Source: Epilithonimonas sp. JDS (lineage in GTDB: Bacteria > Bacteroidota > Bacteroidia > Flavobacteriales > Weeksellaceae). From it: a DNA stretch of 64,000 nt. The position numbers and the translations under genes were made by a program. The notes under the pieces are model-generated. The model was not told where the DNA came from. It did no database searches and was given only the letters and a program-made list of their open reading frames with translations. The stretch covers positions 806,001 through 870,000 of the forward strand of contig NZ_JAJSAX010000001.1 in the NCBI RefSeq assembly GCF_021261315.1, read 5' to 3'. This document shows, piece after piece, positions 44,671-53,542 of the stretch (its first letter is position 1; each line of letters opens with the position of its first letter).

Positions 44671-44766
44671 AAAATAACGAGGGGTGCTTGTAAACCCGCA
44701 GGGTGAGGTCACGAACACTCACTAAGTACTCAATAGTATATACAACGGCGTGGGCTTCTTTTTTTC
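44671..44766 (+). ncRNA. Candidate guide RNA of the sigma-dCas12f system
   Basis: The non-coding stretch right after the dCas12f stop is GC-richer than its surroundings and can fold: GGGT/ACCC (44682-44697) or ACCC-GCA-GGGT (44694-44704), GTGAG/CTCAC (44703-44722) and GTACT-CAAT-AGTAT (44726-44739). It then reads ATACAACGGCGTGGGCTTC and a T7 run (44759-44765). The ACAAC before GGCG resembles the end of Cas12f repeats, so the guide may be the 12 or more nt from 44747. TnpB/Cas12f scaffolds often overlap the 3' end of the protein gene, so the 5' end may lie inside it. Guide boundary and target are unresolved. Confidence 0.55.
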
Positions 44767-44902
44767 TCAAGAACAAGGTAAGAATAGGGAAATAAATGAT
44801 GGAGTACACAAGAAAAATTTTGAATAAATTGATAAAATCAATTACTGGGAAAATTACGGATTATTAAGGAGCAATAATTTTTACCACTCTTTAAACTCTT
44901 AT
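44767..44902. other. Spacer after the candidate guide RNA
   Basis: AT-rich, no gene. It has a small perfect inverted repeat ATTGAT-AAA-ATCAAT-like near 44827-44843. Nothing else recognised. Confidence 0.4.
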
Positions 44903-45004
44903 CTATCTGCTTTCATACTCATCCTTAAAACGTGAAAATTTCTCTGCTTCCTTTGGATTTTTTTCAAACCATTTGTTCATCAAGTCAGTTTCATTTTTAG
45001 AATT
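44903..45004 (-). pseudogene. 3' fragment of a mobilisation-module membrane protein gene
   Basis: This frame encodes NSKNETDLMNKWFEKNPKEA, EKFSRFKDEYESR and a stop. It aligns with the C-terminus of the 188-residue protein encoded at 55758-56324 (NTQVMQLWIKNNPKKAEDFL, RFKDGF). An in-frame stop lies directly upstream (45005-45007) and the membrane segment and coiled part are missing, so only the last third of the gene remains. It shows that a second mobilisation module, or an older copy, once lay here. Confidence 0.7.
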
Positions 45005-45139
45005 TTAAATTATTATTTTTAATGAATTATCAATAAGGAATATCATAACCATCAATAACTTTGATGCATAACAATAAATGCTATATTTATATGGGAATAT
45101 CACATGTTCTTCTTCTCCAAATCCTAATCTAATATAGTG

Positions 45140-45676
45140 CTAACCAGCTTTTTTTGTCAATACAACAATAGAATCTTTCTGGGTAACAATTTTAAAAGTG
45201 TTGTTAAACCATTGGTTATTTTTATCAATATTCTTTGCCAAAGCAATATAAGGTACCATTTGAAGTTCATCTGCCATCCAATCTTTATATTTATACCTAT
45301 ATATATAAATTCCTTTCCTTAGATTAGGATCATAAACTGCATAATTCTGTTCACTAAGACCCATATTTGACAATTGATAAATGTTACGTTTTAGTTCCGA
45401 AAGTTCGTTTTTAGTTAAATATTTTATACTTTGCAAAGTGTCTATTCTATAATAATTATTATCAAAATGACCATATGACAGATAGATACTTTTTTTATTT
45501 GTTGAATACTTTACCTTTAATTCTTTGTATTCCTCACTACTAGGAATTTTCCTCAATATATTTTCTGTTCTAAGGATTATAGTAGTTGAGTTTAATACAA
45601 TCTGATCTATAGCTGTTTCTTTTTGACAGCCGATAAGAAGCATTATAATAATGCTAAAATATAATATCCATTTCAT
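45140..45676 (-). CDS. Lipoprotein, probable immunity protein of the RHS toxin
   Basis: A 178-residue protein with a lipoprotein signal (ILYFSIIIMLLIGC, lipobox LLIGC). No known domain recognised. Its ATG lies 1 nt after the stop of the RHS toxin gene. In polymorphic toxin systems the gene directly downstream of the toxin encodes the immunity protein, and a lipoprotein would be placed to neutralise a toxin in the periplasm or at the outer membrane. This role is inference from position. Confidence 0.65.
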   Translation of the reverse strand: MKWILYFSIIIMLLIGCQKETAIDQIVLNSTTIILRTENILRKIPSSEEYKELKVKYSTNKKSIYLSYGHFDNNYYRIDTLQSIKYLTKNELSELKRNIYQLSNMGLSEQNYAVYDPNLRKGIYIYRYKYKDWMADELQMVPYIALAKNIDKNNQWFNNTFKIVTQKDSIVVLTKKAG

Positions 45677-45677
45677 T

Positions 45678-48600
45678 TTAATAATTTGTATTAGAATAAT
45701 TTATTCCTTGTATTACCATTTCATTATCCTTTGGATCATCACCATAGGAGTCCAGTCCTCCGACTGGAGATCCGTACTTATACCAATTTCCAATCTGATT
45801 TATTCCCGCACCCGCTTTAAGACCTACATCACTTAATCCAAATGCCTTACCTGCAACACCATAATTAAAATTGCCAAAATCATCCGATCTTAATAACTGT
45901 CCATCAAAAAATGCGTAACTGTTATAAAAGTTAGTATTTTCTTTATTTTCATATGTTCCAGTATAGAATGGGGTATTTATATTCCTCTTTAAATCAAATA
46001 CTTTATTATTGCCAACCTTTGACGCAAAAAATTTTAATCTATCCTTTAATTTTCCTATATCTCCACCACCAATTTTACTTTCTCTTGCGTCAAATTCACT
46101 GTCCCATTGTGAAAAATAGGCATTCGTCTTTGCTAGTTGAAGTTTAAAATCATTCGTTTTATCCGGTATTTGATTTTTTTGTCCTATATATGTATCAACA
46201 TTTTTACTAACTCCCATTTGATTTTGATGAGTTCTTATATAAACTTTTCCATCCTTTTTGCCATCATTAAACTCATGTTTCCCCGTAAGACTATTATAAT
46301 AATCGCCAGGCGGTTTGCCACCACCCACTTGTTTCTGTAACCTTCTAAATGCTTCTTGCGCTTCCAGTCCCTTATAAGTTTCATTTAGTGTTTCTACTGA
46401 TCTACCATCTGGGTCAATGTTAATGATTGGATTATTTACTGCGTAGTTGTAAGGTGACCATCTGGTATATTTTTCTGCAAGTGGATCCACCACACCCCAT
46501 CTTGCGATGTCCGGCATATAAAATCTTGCGCCATAATCATACATTCCGGTTTCCTGTAGTTCTTTACCGTTGTACTTGTAATTTTTATACGTAGCACTCG
46601 GGTTATAAACCTGAGCTGCACCACCTTTAGATATTGGATTGATAAAGTTTAGCCCAAAAGGATAATAATCATTTCCGTTTTCTGCAATTAATTGTCCATT
46701 TTCATTTCTTCCGTAGCTGAGTCTCGTATTACCTAAATGATCTCTATACTGGTAAATATATTTAAAATTATCATAGTCATAAAATCCTTCTGCGGTTGGG
46801 AAAAAGTTAGGTGTTGATTCCGTTTTTAAAACAGGTTCAGGATTTGCGACAATTGGCTTATCTTCTAATTCAAAAGCTTCTTTCTGTCCGGCAGTAGACA
46901 TCTCCTCAGCTGCGGCACTTGCAGTAAGCGCTTCTTGCAATCTAAGTGTATATGGTGTAGTATAAACAAAACCATCTAAATAGTCTGTGTGAATATTTTG
47001 TCCGTTTACTTCAAACAATTTATGAATTTTGGCTCCATCCGCTCTGTAAGAATATGTAACAGGCTGACCGTTTTTAATCACAACTTGAGGAAGATTCAAA
47101 AAGTTATATACAATAGGAGTAGTGATATTTTTATCTGGCATTGTCAGCAAGTTTCCATTAGCGTCATAAGTATTAATACCACCACCTCCAGGATAGCCGC
47201 TTGGATTATTAGCGGGAAAACCTTCATTATCAGTAATTCTCTGGAGTCTGTTACTTAATGCATTATTGTCATAATAATATATCAAATTATCAACTTGTGT
47301 TGCTGTTAGCCCTGTTTGAGGTCTGGCGTTTCGTTTTAATGTTTTTATATTTCCATTTAGGTCATAGCTCAATTCTTCATTAAAATATTCTGAATCGGAA
47401 GTGGTTGACCCATTCAATGATTTAAAATTAGCTTTTAACAATCTATTAAGCTGATCATAATTATATTCGTATCTGTTTATAGCATTAGAACCATAAGTCC
47501 AATCCATTTCAGCAATATTTCCATTATAGTTCTTTATATAAATATTATCAGGATTATTATATTTCAACTTATAAGAGAAAAGTTTTGTTGTATCCAGATT
47601 ACCAGACGGATTAAGATTAATTCCGGTTATCCATCCACGAATATTATAACTATACTTAATTGTCTGGAGCGCAGGTGAAACCAGTCCAAAACTTGAGTTA
47701 GAAACAGCACCTACACTTTTAGTGTCAAGTCTTCCTAAGTCATCATAAACATTTTCTGTTAAAAGTTCTTTTTCTGTTTTGCTTACTACTTCATGAAAAT
47801 GTTTTTTTAATCTATTTTGATGATCGTAAGTAAAATCTTCTAAAATTTGAACTGGGTTTTCACTTGAAATTCTGTTATGAAGAGTCTCAGCCTGTTGAAC
47901 AACTCCTGCGAAATCCAATTTTGAATTAGCAATTGTGCTTCCTCCGAGATGATTTATGCTTGTAGACCCAATCGATCGTCCCTTGGAATCAAAAAAAGTG
48001 AAATTTTTAGTCCAACTGTCATCATCAATATTCTTTACAAATGATGCCAAGGGAAATGATTTCACAGAACGCCCTAAAGAATTATAAGCATCAGTGAGGA
48101 TAGGTTCGAGTAGTATTTTATTATCATCTGGAAATGGTGTGTCGGGTGGATAAGTATCGTAATAGTTAACTGATAGATAGGTTTCCATACCGACGAAATA
48201 CGTTCTGTTATAATAAATTTGTAATCCATTCTGTAGATAGCCTGTTCCGTCCCTTTCTTCAGTAATTACCATATCCTTAAGTAGATTTTGTGCCTGTTCT
48301 CTATTACCGTAAGGGTGAAAACCAGTACAAAGAACCCTGCCAAATCTATCATATTTGGTGATAAGCCATTTGCCTTGAATTGCCAGATCTGTATCTTGTG
48401 ACATTACAAGCCTATCGCTTTTATCATACACCAAAAATTCCCATCCCTTCCCTGGGAGTTTTTTCTCTGCCAGTCTGGATTTCCCATCATACCTGTATTG
48501 ATAACATAGATTATCTAAAATATCATTTTGAATAACACCAGGATCATTAATCGTCTGGGTCGAGTTGTTCCTAAATTCTCGACTAGCTAATGGGGGGATA

Positions 48601-49382
48601 ACAAATGAAAGTTGATTATATTCGTTATAAACATAATATGTGTCCAGATACTCTGCCTGTGGAAGTGGGCGGTCTTGTTGTTGAACAACGTTTACTTCGT
48701 TTCCAAGAACCTTCCTTACCATTAACAATTGACCTTTCCCATTTTTAAATTCATAAGTAGTACCTCCATCTTCATCAGCGACTCTATTCTTATAAAGCTT
48801 TGAGGAAGCATAAAACCCATCTACCTTTAGTTGGCTGATATAGAATATGCCTTTATCTGGAAATGATGTTGCCGTAAATTTAAGAATATCGGTACTTGAA
48901 TTAATTTGGTATTTAAAATCAACAGGATGACTTTGCCAATCAGCTCCAGGTTGAATCTGCTTCTCAATTCTATCAAGAGGTGAACTCTCCAGAATCTTCT
49001 CGGCATAAGCTCTTGCTCCATAGAAGTTTGATCCGCTAGTCTCTGTAATACCAGACTGGAAGGCTTGGTTTGATGTTGCTATTGGTATTGGCAATACATC
49101 AATTCTCTGTCTTCCGTAATCATCATAAACAAAAGGGGTCACAAGATCAAATGAAGACGTTCCGCCACCTTTAATAGCTATGCTCTGTTTCGGCCTCCCC
49201 AGACCATCAAAGTAAGTTACTGCTTCGATGCCCTTTGCTGTACTGCTTGATGTTGTCACAGGCTCTAAATAAGTTTTGCTGTAAACAAAATTTTGCGCTT
49301 GACTAAGCTGGCACTTATAAAATCCAACGGTCATTAATAAGACAGCCAAATATATAGATTTGTAGTATTTTAAGTTTATCAT
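45678..49382 (-). CDS. RHS-repeat polymorphic toxin with C-terminal toxin domain
   Basis: A 1234-residue secreted protein. After a signal region (residues about 1-30) comes a DUF6443-type N-terminal domain (GIEAVTYFDGLGRPKQSIA). RHS/YD repeats follow (YDQLNRLL, YDLNGNIK, YDANGNLL), then the RHS-associated core (GKELQETGMYDYGARFYMPD, YNYAVNNPIINIDPDGRS, ending near residue 996). The last ~238 residues are a separate tip; DLKRNINTPFYTGTY and FGNFNYGVAGKAFGLSDVG resemble what I know as polymorphic toxin type 44 (Ntox44). The RHS shell should encapsulate the toxin. Export through T9SS is plausible from context, but no sorting domain is present here. Confidence 0.85.
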   Translation of the reverse strand: MINLKYYKSIYLAVLLMTVGFYKCQLSQAQNFVYSKTYLEPVTTSSSTAKGIEAVTYFDGLGRPKQSIAIKGGGTSSFDLVTPFVYDDYGRQRIDVLPIPIATSNQAFQSGITETSGSNFYGARAYAEKILESSPLDRIEKQIQPGADWQSHPVDFKYQINSSTDILKFTATSFPDKGIFYISQLKVDGFYASSKLYKNRVADEDGGTTYEFKNGKGQLLMVRKVLGNEVNVVQQQDRPLPQAEYLDTYYVYNEYNQLSFVIPPLASREFRNNSTQTINDPGVIQNDILDNLCYQYRYDGKSRLAEKKLPGKGWEFLVYDKSDRLVMSQDTDLAIQGKWLITKYDRFGRVLCTGFHPYGNREQAQNLLKDMVITEERDGTGYLQNGLQIYYNRTYFVGMETYLSVNYYDTYPPDTPFPDDNKILLEPILTDAYNSLGRSVKSFPLASFVKNIDDDSWTKNFTFFDSKGRSIGSTSINHLGGSTIANSKLDFAGVVQQAETLHNRISSENPVQILEDFTYDHQNRLKKHFHEVVSKTEKELLTENVYDDLGRLDTKSVGAVSNSSFGLVSPALQTIKYSYNIRGWITGINLNPSGNLDTTKLFSYKLKYNNPDNIYIKNYNGNIAEMDWTYGSNAINRYEYNYDQLNRLLKANFKSLNGSTTSDSEYFNEELSYDLNGNIKTLKRNARPQTGLTATQVDNLIYYYDNNALSNRLQRITDNEGFPANNPSGYPGGGGINTYDANGNLLTMPDKNITTPIVYNFLNLPQVVIKNGQPVTYSYRADGAKIHKLFEVNGQNIHTDYLDGFVYTTPYTLRLQEALTASAAAEEMSTAGQKEAFELEDKPIVANPEPVLKTESTPNFFPTAEGFYDYDNFKYIYQYRDHLGNTRLSYGRNENGQLIAENGNDYYPFGLNFINPISKGGAAQVYNPSATYKNYKYNGKELQETGMYDYGARFYMPDIARWGVVDPLAEKYTRWSPYNYAVNNPIINIDPDGRSVETLNETYKGLEAQEAFRRLQKQVGGGKPPGDYYNSLTGKHEFNDGKKDGKVYIRTHQNQMGVSKNVDTYIGQKNQIPDKTNDFKLQLAKTNAYFSQWDSEFDARESKIGGGDIGKLKDRLKFFASKVGNNKVFDLKRNINTPFYTGTYENKENTNFYNSYAFFDGQLLRSDDFGNFNYGVAGKAFGLSDVGLKAGAGINQIGNWYKYGSPVGGLDSYGDDPKDNEMVIQGINYSNTNY

Positions 49383-49416
49383 CGGTTTAGTAGTTTTCTA
49401 TGTATTATTAACATTA

Positions 49417-52400
49417 TTATATTGGATAATTGAACCTAAATACTATATGTGCTCCTGCATTAAGGGTTCCTGACAGTAACGTCATCTTACAACTTCCATT
49501 GGTTTCAATACGAACATGCCAACTACGACCTCCCTCAGAAGTGTCAAATTCTCTAATTCCAATAGGTGAACATGAGGTACCAACTGTTCCGATAATGATT
49601 CCACTACTCCAACTTTGTCCATACATTGGAGGGGCTTGAAATGACAGTTCAAATTGCACTATATTATTACTTACCGTAGTATTACTATAACTATATGATG
49701 GAGTGCCTACAACCGCCGAAAAAGTGAATGGACATGTTGTGACAGCTATACAAGACCCATTTTGATTTGTCACATTCTGACCATTCAGTGCAATATCATC
49801 TAAAGCTTTCTGATCGGCAGCAAGTTTACTGATGGTTGAAGAATAAGTATTAGCCGGAACAACATAATTGTAAGTTCCAGGTTGAGATCCAGAACCACAA
49901 TTGGTTCTAGTAAAAGTCTTACTTTTCTCTTCATTATAAAAGATGACAGATGGATCGTGCTGGTAATTATATTTGAATTCTTTAAGAATGTTCCCATTAA
50001 CATCAACAATCATTTCCAATCTGTTGGTTGTATCATACTTGTAATATTGAGTAATTCCAGAGGGAGGAGTCATACTCCTAACGCCTATTAACGGATCATA
50101 ACTGTAAGTACTTATTTTATACTTTGACAATAACGGATTTGTTCTAAATGCATTTAGTTTTGTGAGTAATTCCGTTTCTGTTTGTTGTGCTGTTTTATTA
50201 TTGGCTACAGGATCAGCATCATAATTTGAATATGATGTTATTTCGTTTGCAGTAGATCCTAATTCAGAATAGCTGGCGCCTTCAATTTTGGCAATAGGTT
50301 TTGTGTTATTATATCCCCAGACAACTGCGGTGGTAAGATTAGCTTTAGTAGTATATTGTTGTAGATTACCACTTGTATCGTATTGATTATAAGTGACCTC
50401 CGTAGTAGGTGTTGGATTCTGATTGTTTACATCATAAAGATCAATTTGGTTATACGATAGAACGGAAGTTGGCAACACTTTGTTGGATGTTAAAGCGTTT
50501 TTACTGTACACAATTTTAGTTTTTGACTGAGTTTTACCATTTTCAATCACTTCCGTTTCTAATGGAACAGTTACTAAGTTAGCTGCCAATAAATTAGCAT
50601 CACCAACTTCAGCCGCATACTTATAATTAGTTTCAGAAGTGCTAGAGTCCGGGAATAGCGTTGACTGCTTACTTACTAAATATCTATTATTGTAGGTATT
50701 ATAATTTTTGGTTTCTAAATATGCTGCTGATCCCGCTGGAAAATATTCCCTTGTTGTAGTATAGTCGAGCAAGGATTTATATAAATTAATACTGTAGGTA
50801 TGGATAAGTCCTGGCAAAGTTGCTCCATTATTATAATTGAATACGAATCCAAAGCTTGAAAGAGGTTCCAAAATCGAACCTGCAATGAAATATGTATTTA
50901 AATTGTCACTGTAATTATTTTTGTATTTAAAAGAAATTTCCTTGATAATCTTACTGCTATTATCATAAGTTATCTGCTTGATAAGATCTCCATCTCCAAT
51001 AAGTAAAGATGCTCCTTTCTGAACCATCATTAAACAAGATATCGAATAATCATTAGTAAAATAACTTTCTGTTCTGCCTTTATCAACAACTTGCTCAATT
51101 ACCTTTGTGTAGCCTACGTGATTGCCCTGCGGCAGAGTGGAATTTCCGAGACTTGATGCGCCTTCGTAAACAGATATCTTAAATGGATATGTATTTGGTG
51201 ACTGAGGTGTATTCCAATTCATAGCACAGCCTGAATTCAATCCGATCGTTTGAGTAACAGCTTCATAAGCATAACACCTATTTTCAATTTCAAAAAACTT
51301 TGGGAATTGTGCTAAATTTCCGTTAGATGTAATTTTTGTGCCATTATTTGTAACTTCATCATAGATGTAATTTTTAACAATTGGTGTTGCTCCAACTTTT
51401 TCAGTAGTAGTGATACTTTTAATTCTTATACCACCTCCTGAACTGTAATTATATTCCACACCGTCAATGATACTTTTTTCATTGACATACTTTACTACAG
51501 ATGAATTAGATGACGCATTACTTCCTCCAGACACTAATATATTTCCAGCTGTAAAGTCATTATTATATGCTGTTCCAAGTTCATAATTCCCAGTTTGTAG
51601 AATAACATCGTCTACTACATTTGTAGTGGTATAAGATCCTATATTAGGATTATATATTTTTTTAATAATTTCGCCAGTAGCCTTGTTCTTGATATATACC
51701 CAATATGAATTTTTGACCTGATCACTTCCGGATGTAAAGTAGAAGTCAAAGTAAGCAAAAATATTTACTCTGATATTACTTCCATTTACACTAAAATCAC
51801 TGGGGTTTTCTGTATGAACTAGACTTCCATTTATTCTATTGACAAGATGATTGGCATTGGCTTCGTGTTTTGTATTATCTTTTACCAATGACTGCATTGG
51901 AAAATTGGAAAATGTATTTGGCTCATAATCATATAGTGTTTTACCACCTGTGGGATAGTTAATAGCAGTGAGCATTCCCGCCAAAGAATATAATGATGTC
52001 CTTCTGTCTGATAGATAATGCTTCCCGTCCGATGAATAATTAAAATATCCTTGAGTAAGACTATTGGGATCAAATGATTGAGGAGGTGCATCTGCGTGAT
52101 ACCAGTATCCTGTCAAATCTTTGTTAAAGGAATTAACATTAAAAATAGTCTGTCCCTTAATGTATTTTTCAGGATCTGGTATAAAAGTATCACTGTTATT
52201 TTGCCCGTTATAATATCCCCAAAAATCTGATGAGAAGCTTAGTTTATTTGGCAAGTTATATGTTGTGTTGTATTCGAAAGAATATTTTTCATTGGTGACA
52301 GACTCTGTTACGCTTAGTAAGCGTAATCGATGTGTAAATACATTATTGTTTGTTAAGCCCAACCATTGTTTCATTGTACTTGTGTCCAGATTATCTGTGG

Positions 52401-53538
52401 CAATAAAATAATCATAATTGAAATCATATTGCTTAATGAGTTTGTATTTATTATAAATTTTAATCGAAGATAATTTTTTGGAATTATTAATATCGTCCCT
52501 TGAAGTCCAATTGAATTCTACCTTCCCATCGGTAAACTCTATTCTCTCAAGATAACTTTCGCCTGTTTGTTGCTTACTACAATCCGTTACCCCTTTAATG
52601 TTCATACTCCCCTGATAATAGTTATGTGGATCTGTCAGATAAGTTCTAGTAGTTTTACAGCCTGTAAGCCTTGGATTGTTTATTGGAATGGATGAATAAA
52701 AATCAATTTTATTCCCCTTTGTATCTTCTATTTTAGATAGAATCCTAGACGAACCATTAATGGTATTCCAGCCTGCCACATTTGTTGTTATTTCTTCTCT
52801 ATCAAAAGAATATTTAAGTCCGTTCTCATCGGTTATCGAAAAATTATTACCTCCTGTAGCGGAAGTTCCATTGATAAGTTTAAAATCAATATTAGGTTGT
52901 TCTGCAATTGCAAATTTAATTTCTCCATTCGGTTTTATCGTTTTTGCCATATCCAAATAGGCTTTATAGCTTTTACCCGGAAGATTAATCAAGAAAAGAT
53001 CTGGTTGATAGTCATCATTGATGGAAGTATATCCATTAGAATTAGTAGGATAAAAAATACCAGTATAAAATGCAGATGAATATGTGCTGGTATTCCAAGG
53101 CAAAGTTATACATGAGGACATACTTTGCATCCCTGTAGCATTTCGCGGGTAGATATTGCGATAACCATTTAAACTAAAATCGTTTATTCCTGAAACAATA
53201 TGAGATACTCTTCCCCCAGCATTCAGTGACCAACCAAGCCCGACAGATGATGCTTCGTCATTGACTTTAATTCCACCTGCGTGATAAGAAATTGAGATCG
53301 GAACTTCTATATCTCCTTCTTTTATAGTGTAAATAGGAATACTTATATTTGGGACACCTGTATATAATGATACAGGTGTCTCTGTATATCTAAATAATGC
53401 TGCTGCATCAGGAGATTTTGGAGCAACACTATTAACTGAATTTTGAATTAAACCTCCAGGATTTGTCTGACCACTAATTATTATTATTAATAAACTAAAT
53501 AATAAACTAAATAATAAACTTGTAATTTTCTTTCTCAT
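49417..53538 (-). CDS. Large RHS-like surface protein, partner of the toxin
   Basis: A 1373-residue secreted protein with signal peptide (ITSLLFSLLFSLLIIIISG). The N-terminal domain (TPVSLYTGVPNISIPIYTIK, ISISYHAGGIKVNDEASSVG) is the SpvB/TcdB-like start common to Bacteroidota RHS partner proteins. YD-like units occur late (YKYDTTNRLEMIVDVNGNIL). Towards the C-terminus a DUF5977-like unit is seen (YVVPANTYSSTISKLAADQK, NGQNVTNQNGSC). It lies between the T9SS protein and the RHS toxin genes with gaps of 4 and 34 nt, so the three are one operon. Probable role: carrier or shell component of the toxin complex. Confidence 0.8.
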   Translation of the reverse strand: MRKKITSLLFSLLFSLLIIIISGQTNPGGLIQNSVNSVAPKSPDAAALFRYTETPVSLYTGVPNISIPIYTIKEGDIEVPISISYHAGGIKVNDEASSVGLGWSLNAGGRVSHIVSGINDFSLNGYRNIYPRNATGMQSMSSCITLPWNTSTYSSAFYTGIFYPTNSNGYTSINDDYQPDLFLINLPGKSYKAYLDMAKTIKPNGEIKFAIAEQPNIDFKLINGTSATGGNNFSITDENGLKYSFDREEITTNVAGWNTINGSSRILSKIEDTKGNKIDFYSSIPINNPRLTGCKTTRTYLTDPHNYYQGSMNIKGVTDCSKQQTGESYLERIEFTDGKVEFNWTSRDDINNSKKLSSIKIYNKYKLIKQYDFNYDYFIATDNLDTSTMKQWLGLTNNNVFTHRLRLLSVTESVTNEKYSFEYNTTYNLPNKLSFSSDFWGYYNGQNNSDTFIPDPEKYIKGQTIFNVNSFNKDLTGYWYHADAPPQSFDPNSLTQGYFNYSSDGKHYLSDRRTSLYSLAGMLTAINYPTGGKTLYDYEPNTFSNFPMQSLVKDNTKHEANANHLVNRINGSLVHTENPSDFSVNGSNIRVNIFAYFDFYFTSGSDQVKNSYWVYIKNKATGEIIKKIYNPNIGSYTTTNVVDDVILQTGNYELGTAYNNDFTAGNILVSGGSNASSNSSVVKYVNEKSIIDGVEYNYSSGGGIRIKSITTTEKVGATPIVKNYIYDEVTNNGTKITSNGNLAQFPKFFEIENRCYAYEAVTQTIGLNSGCAMNWNTPQSPNTYPFKISVYEGASSLGNSTLPQGNHVGYTKVIEQVVDKGRTESYFTNDYSISCLMMVQKGASLLIGDGDLIKQITYDNSSKIIKEISFKYKNNYSDNLNTYFIAGSILEPLSSFGFVFNYNNGATLPGLIHTYSINLYKSLLDYTTTREYFPAGSAAYLETKNYNTYNNRYLVSKQSTLFPDSSTSETNYKYAAEVGDANLLAANLVTVPLETEVIENGKTQSKTKIVYSKNALTSNKVLPTSVLSYNQIDLYDVNNQNPTPTTEVTYNQYDTSGNLQQYTTKANLTTAVVWGYNNTKPIAKIEGASYSELGSTANEITSYSNYDADPVANNKTAQQTETELLTKLNAFRTNPLLSKYKISTYSYDPLIGVRSMTPPSGITQYYKYDTTNRLEMIVDVNGNILKEFKYNYQHDPSVIFYNEEKSKTFTRTNCGSGSQPGTYNYVVPANTYSSTISKLAADQKALDDIALNGQNVTNQNGSCIAVTTCPFTFSAVVGTPSYSYSNTTVSNNIVQFELSFQAPPMYGQSWSSGIIIGTVGTSCSPIGIREFDTSEGGRSWHVRIETNGSCKMTLLSGTLNAGAHIVFRFNYPI

Positions 53539-53542
53539 TGTG

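Noticed and set aside
43571-44766. Reading the Cas12f/TnpB homologue as an ordinary IS605-type insertion sequence
   Set aside because: No TnpA gene, catalytic residues replaced, protein truncated before the zinc ribbon, and tight coupling to a sigma gene.
44671-44766. CRISPR array next to the Cas12f homologue
   Set aside because: No repeated unit with spacers; only one structured copy is present. I saw no CRISPR array anywhere in the window.
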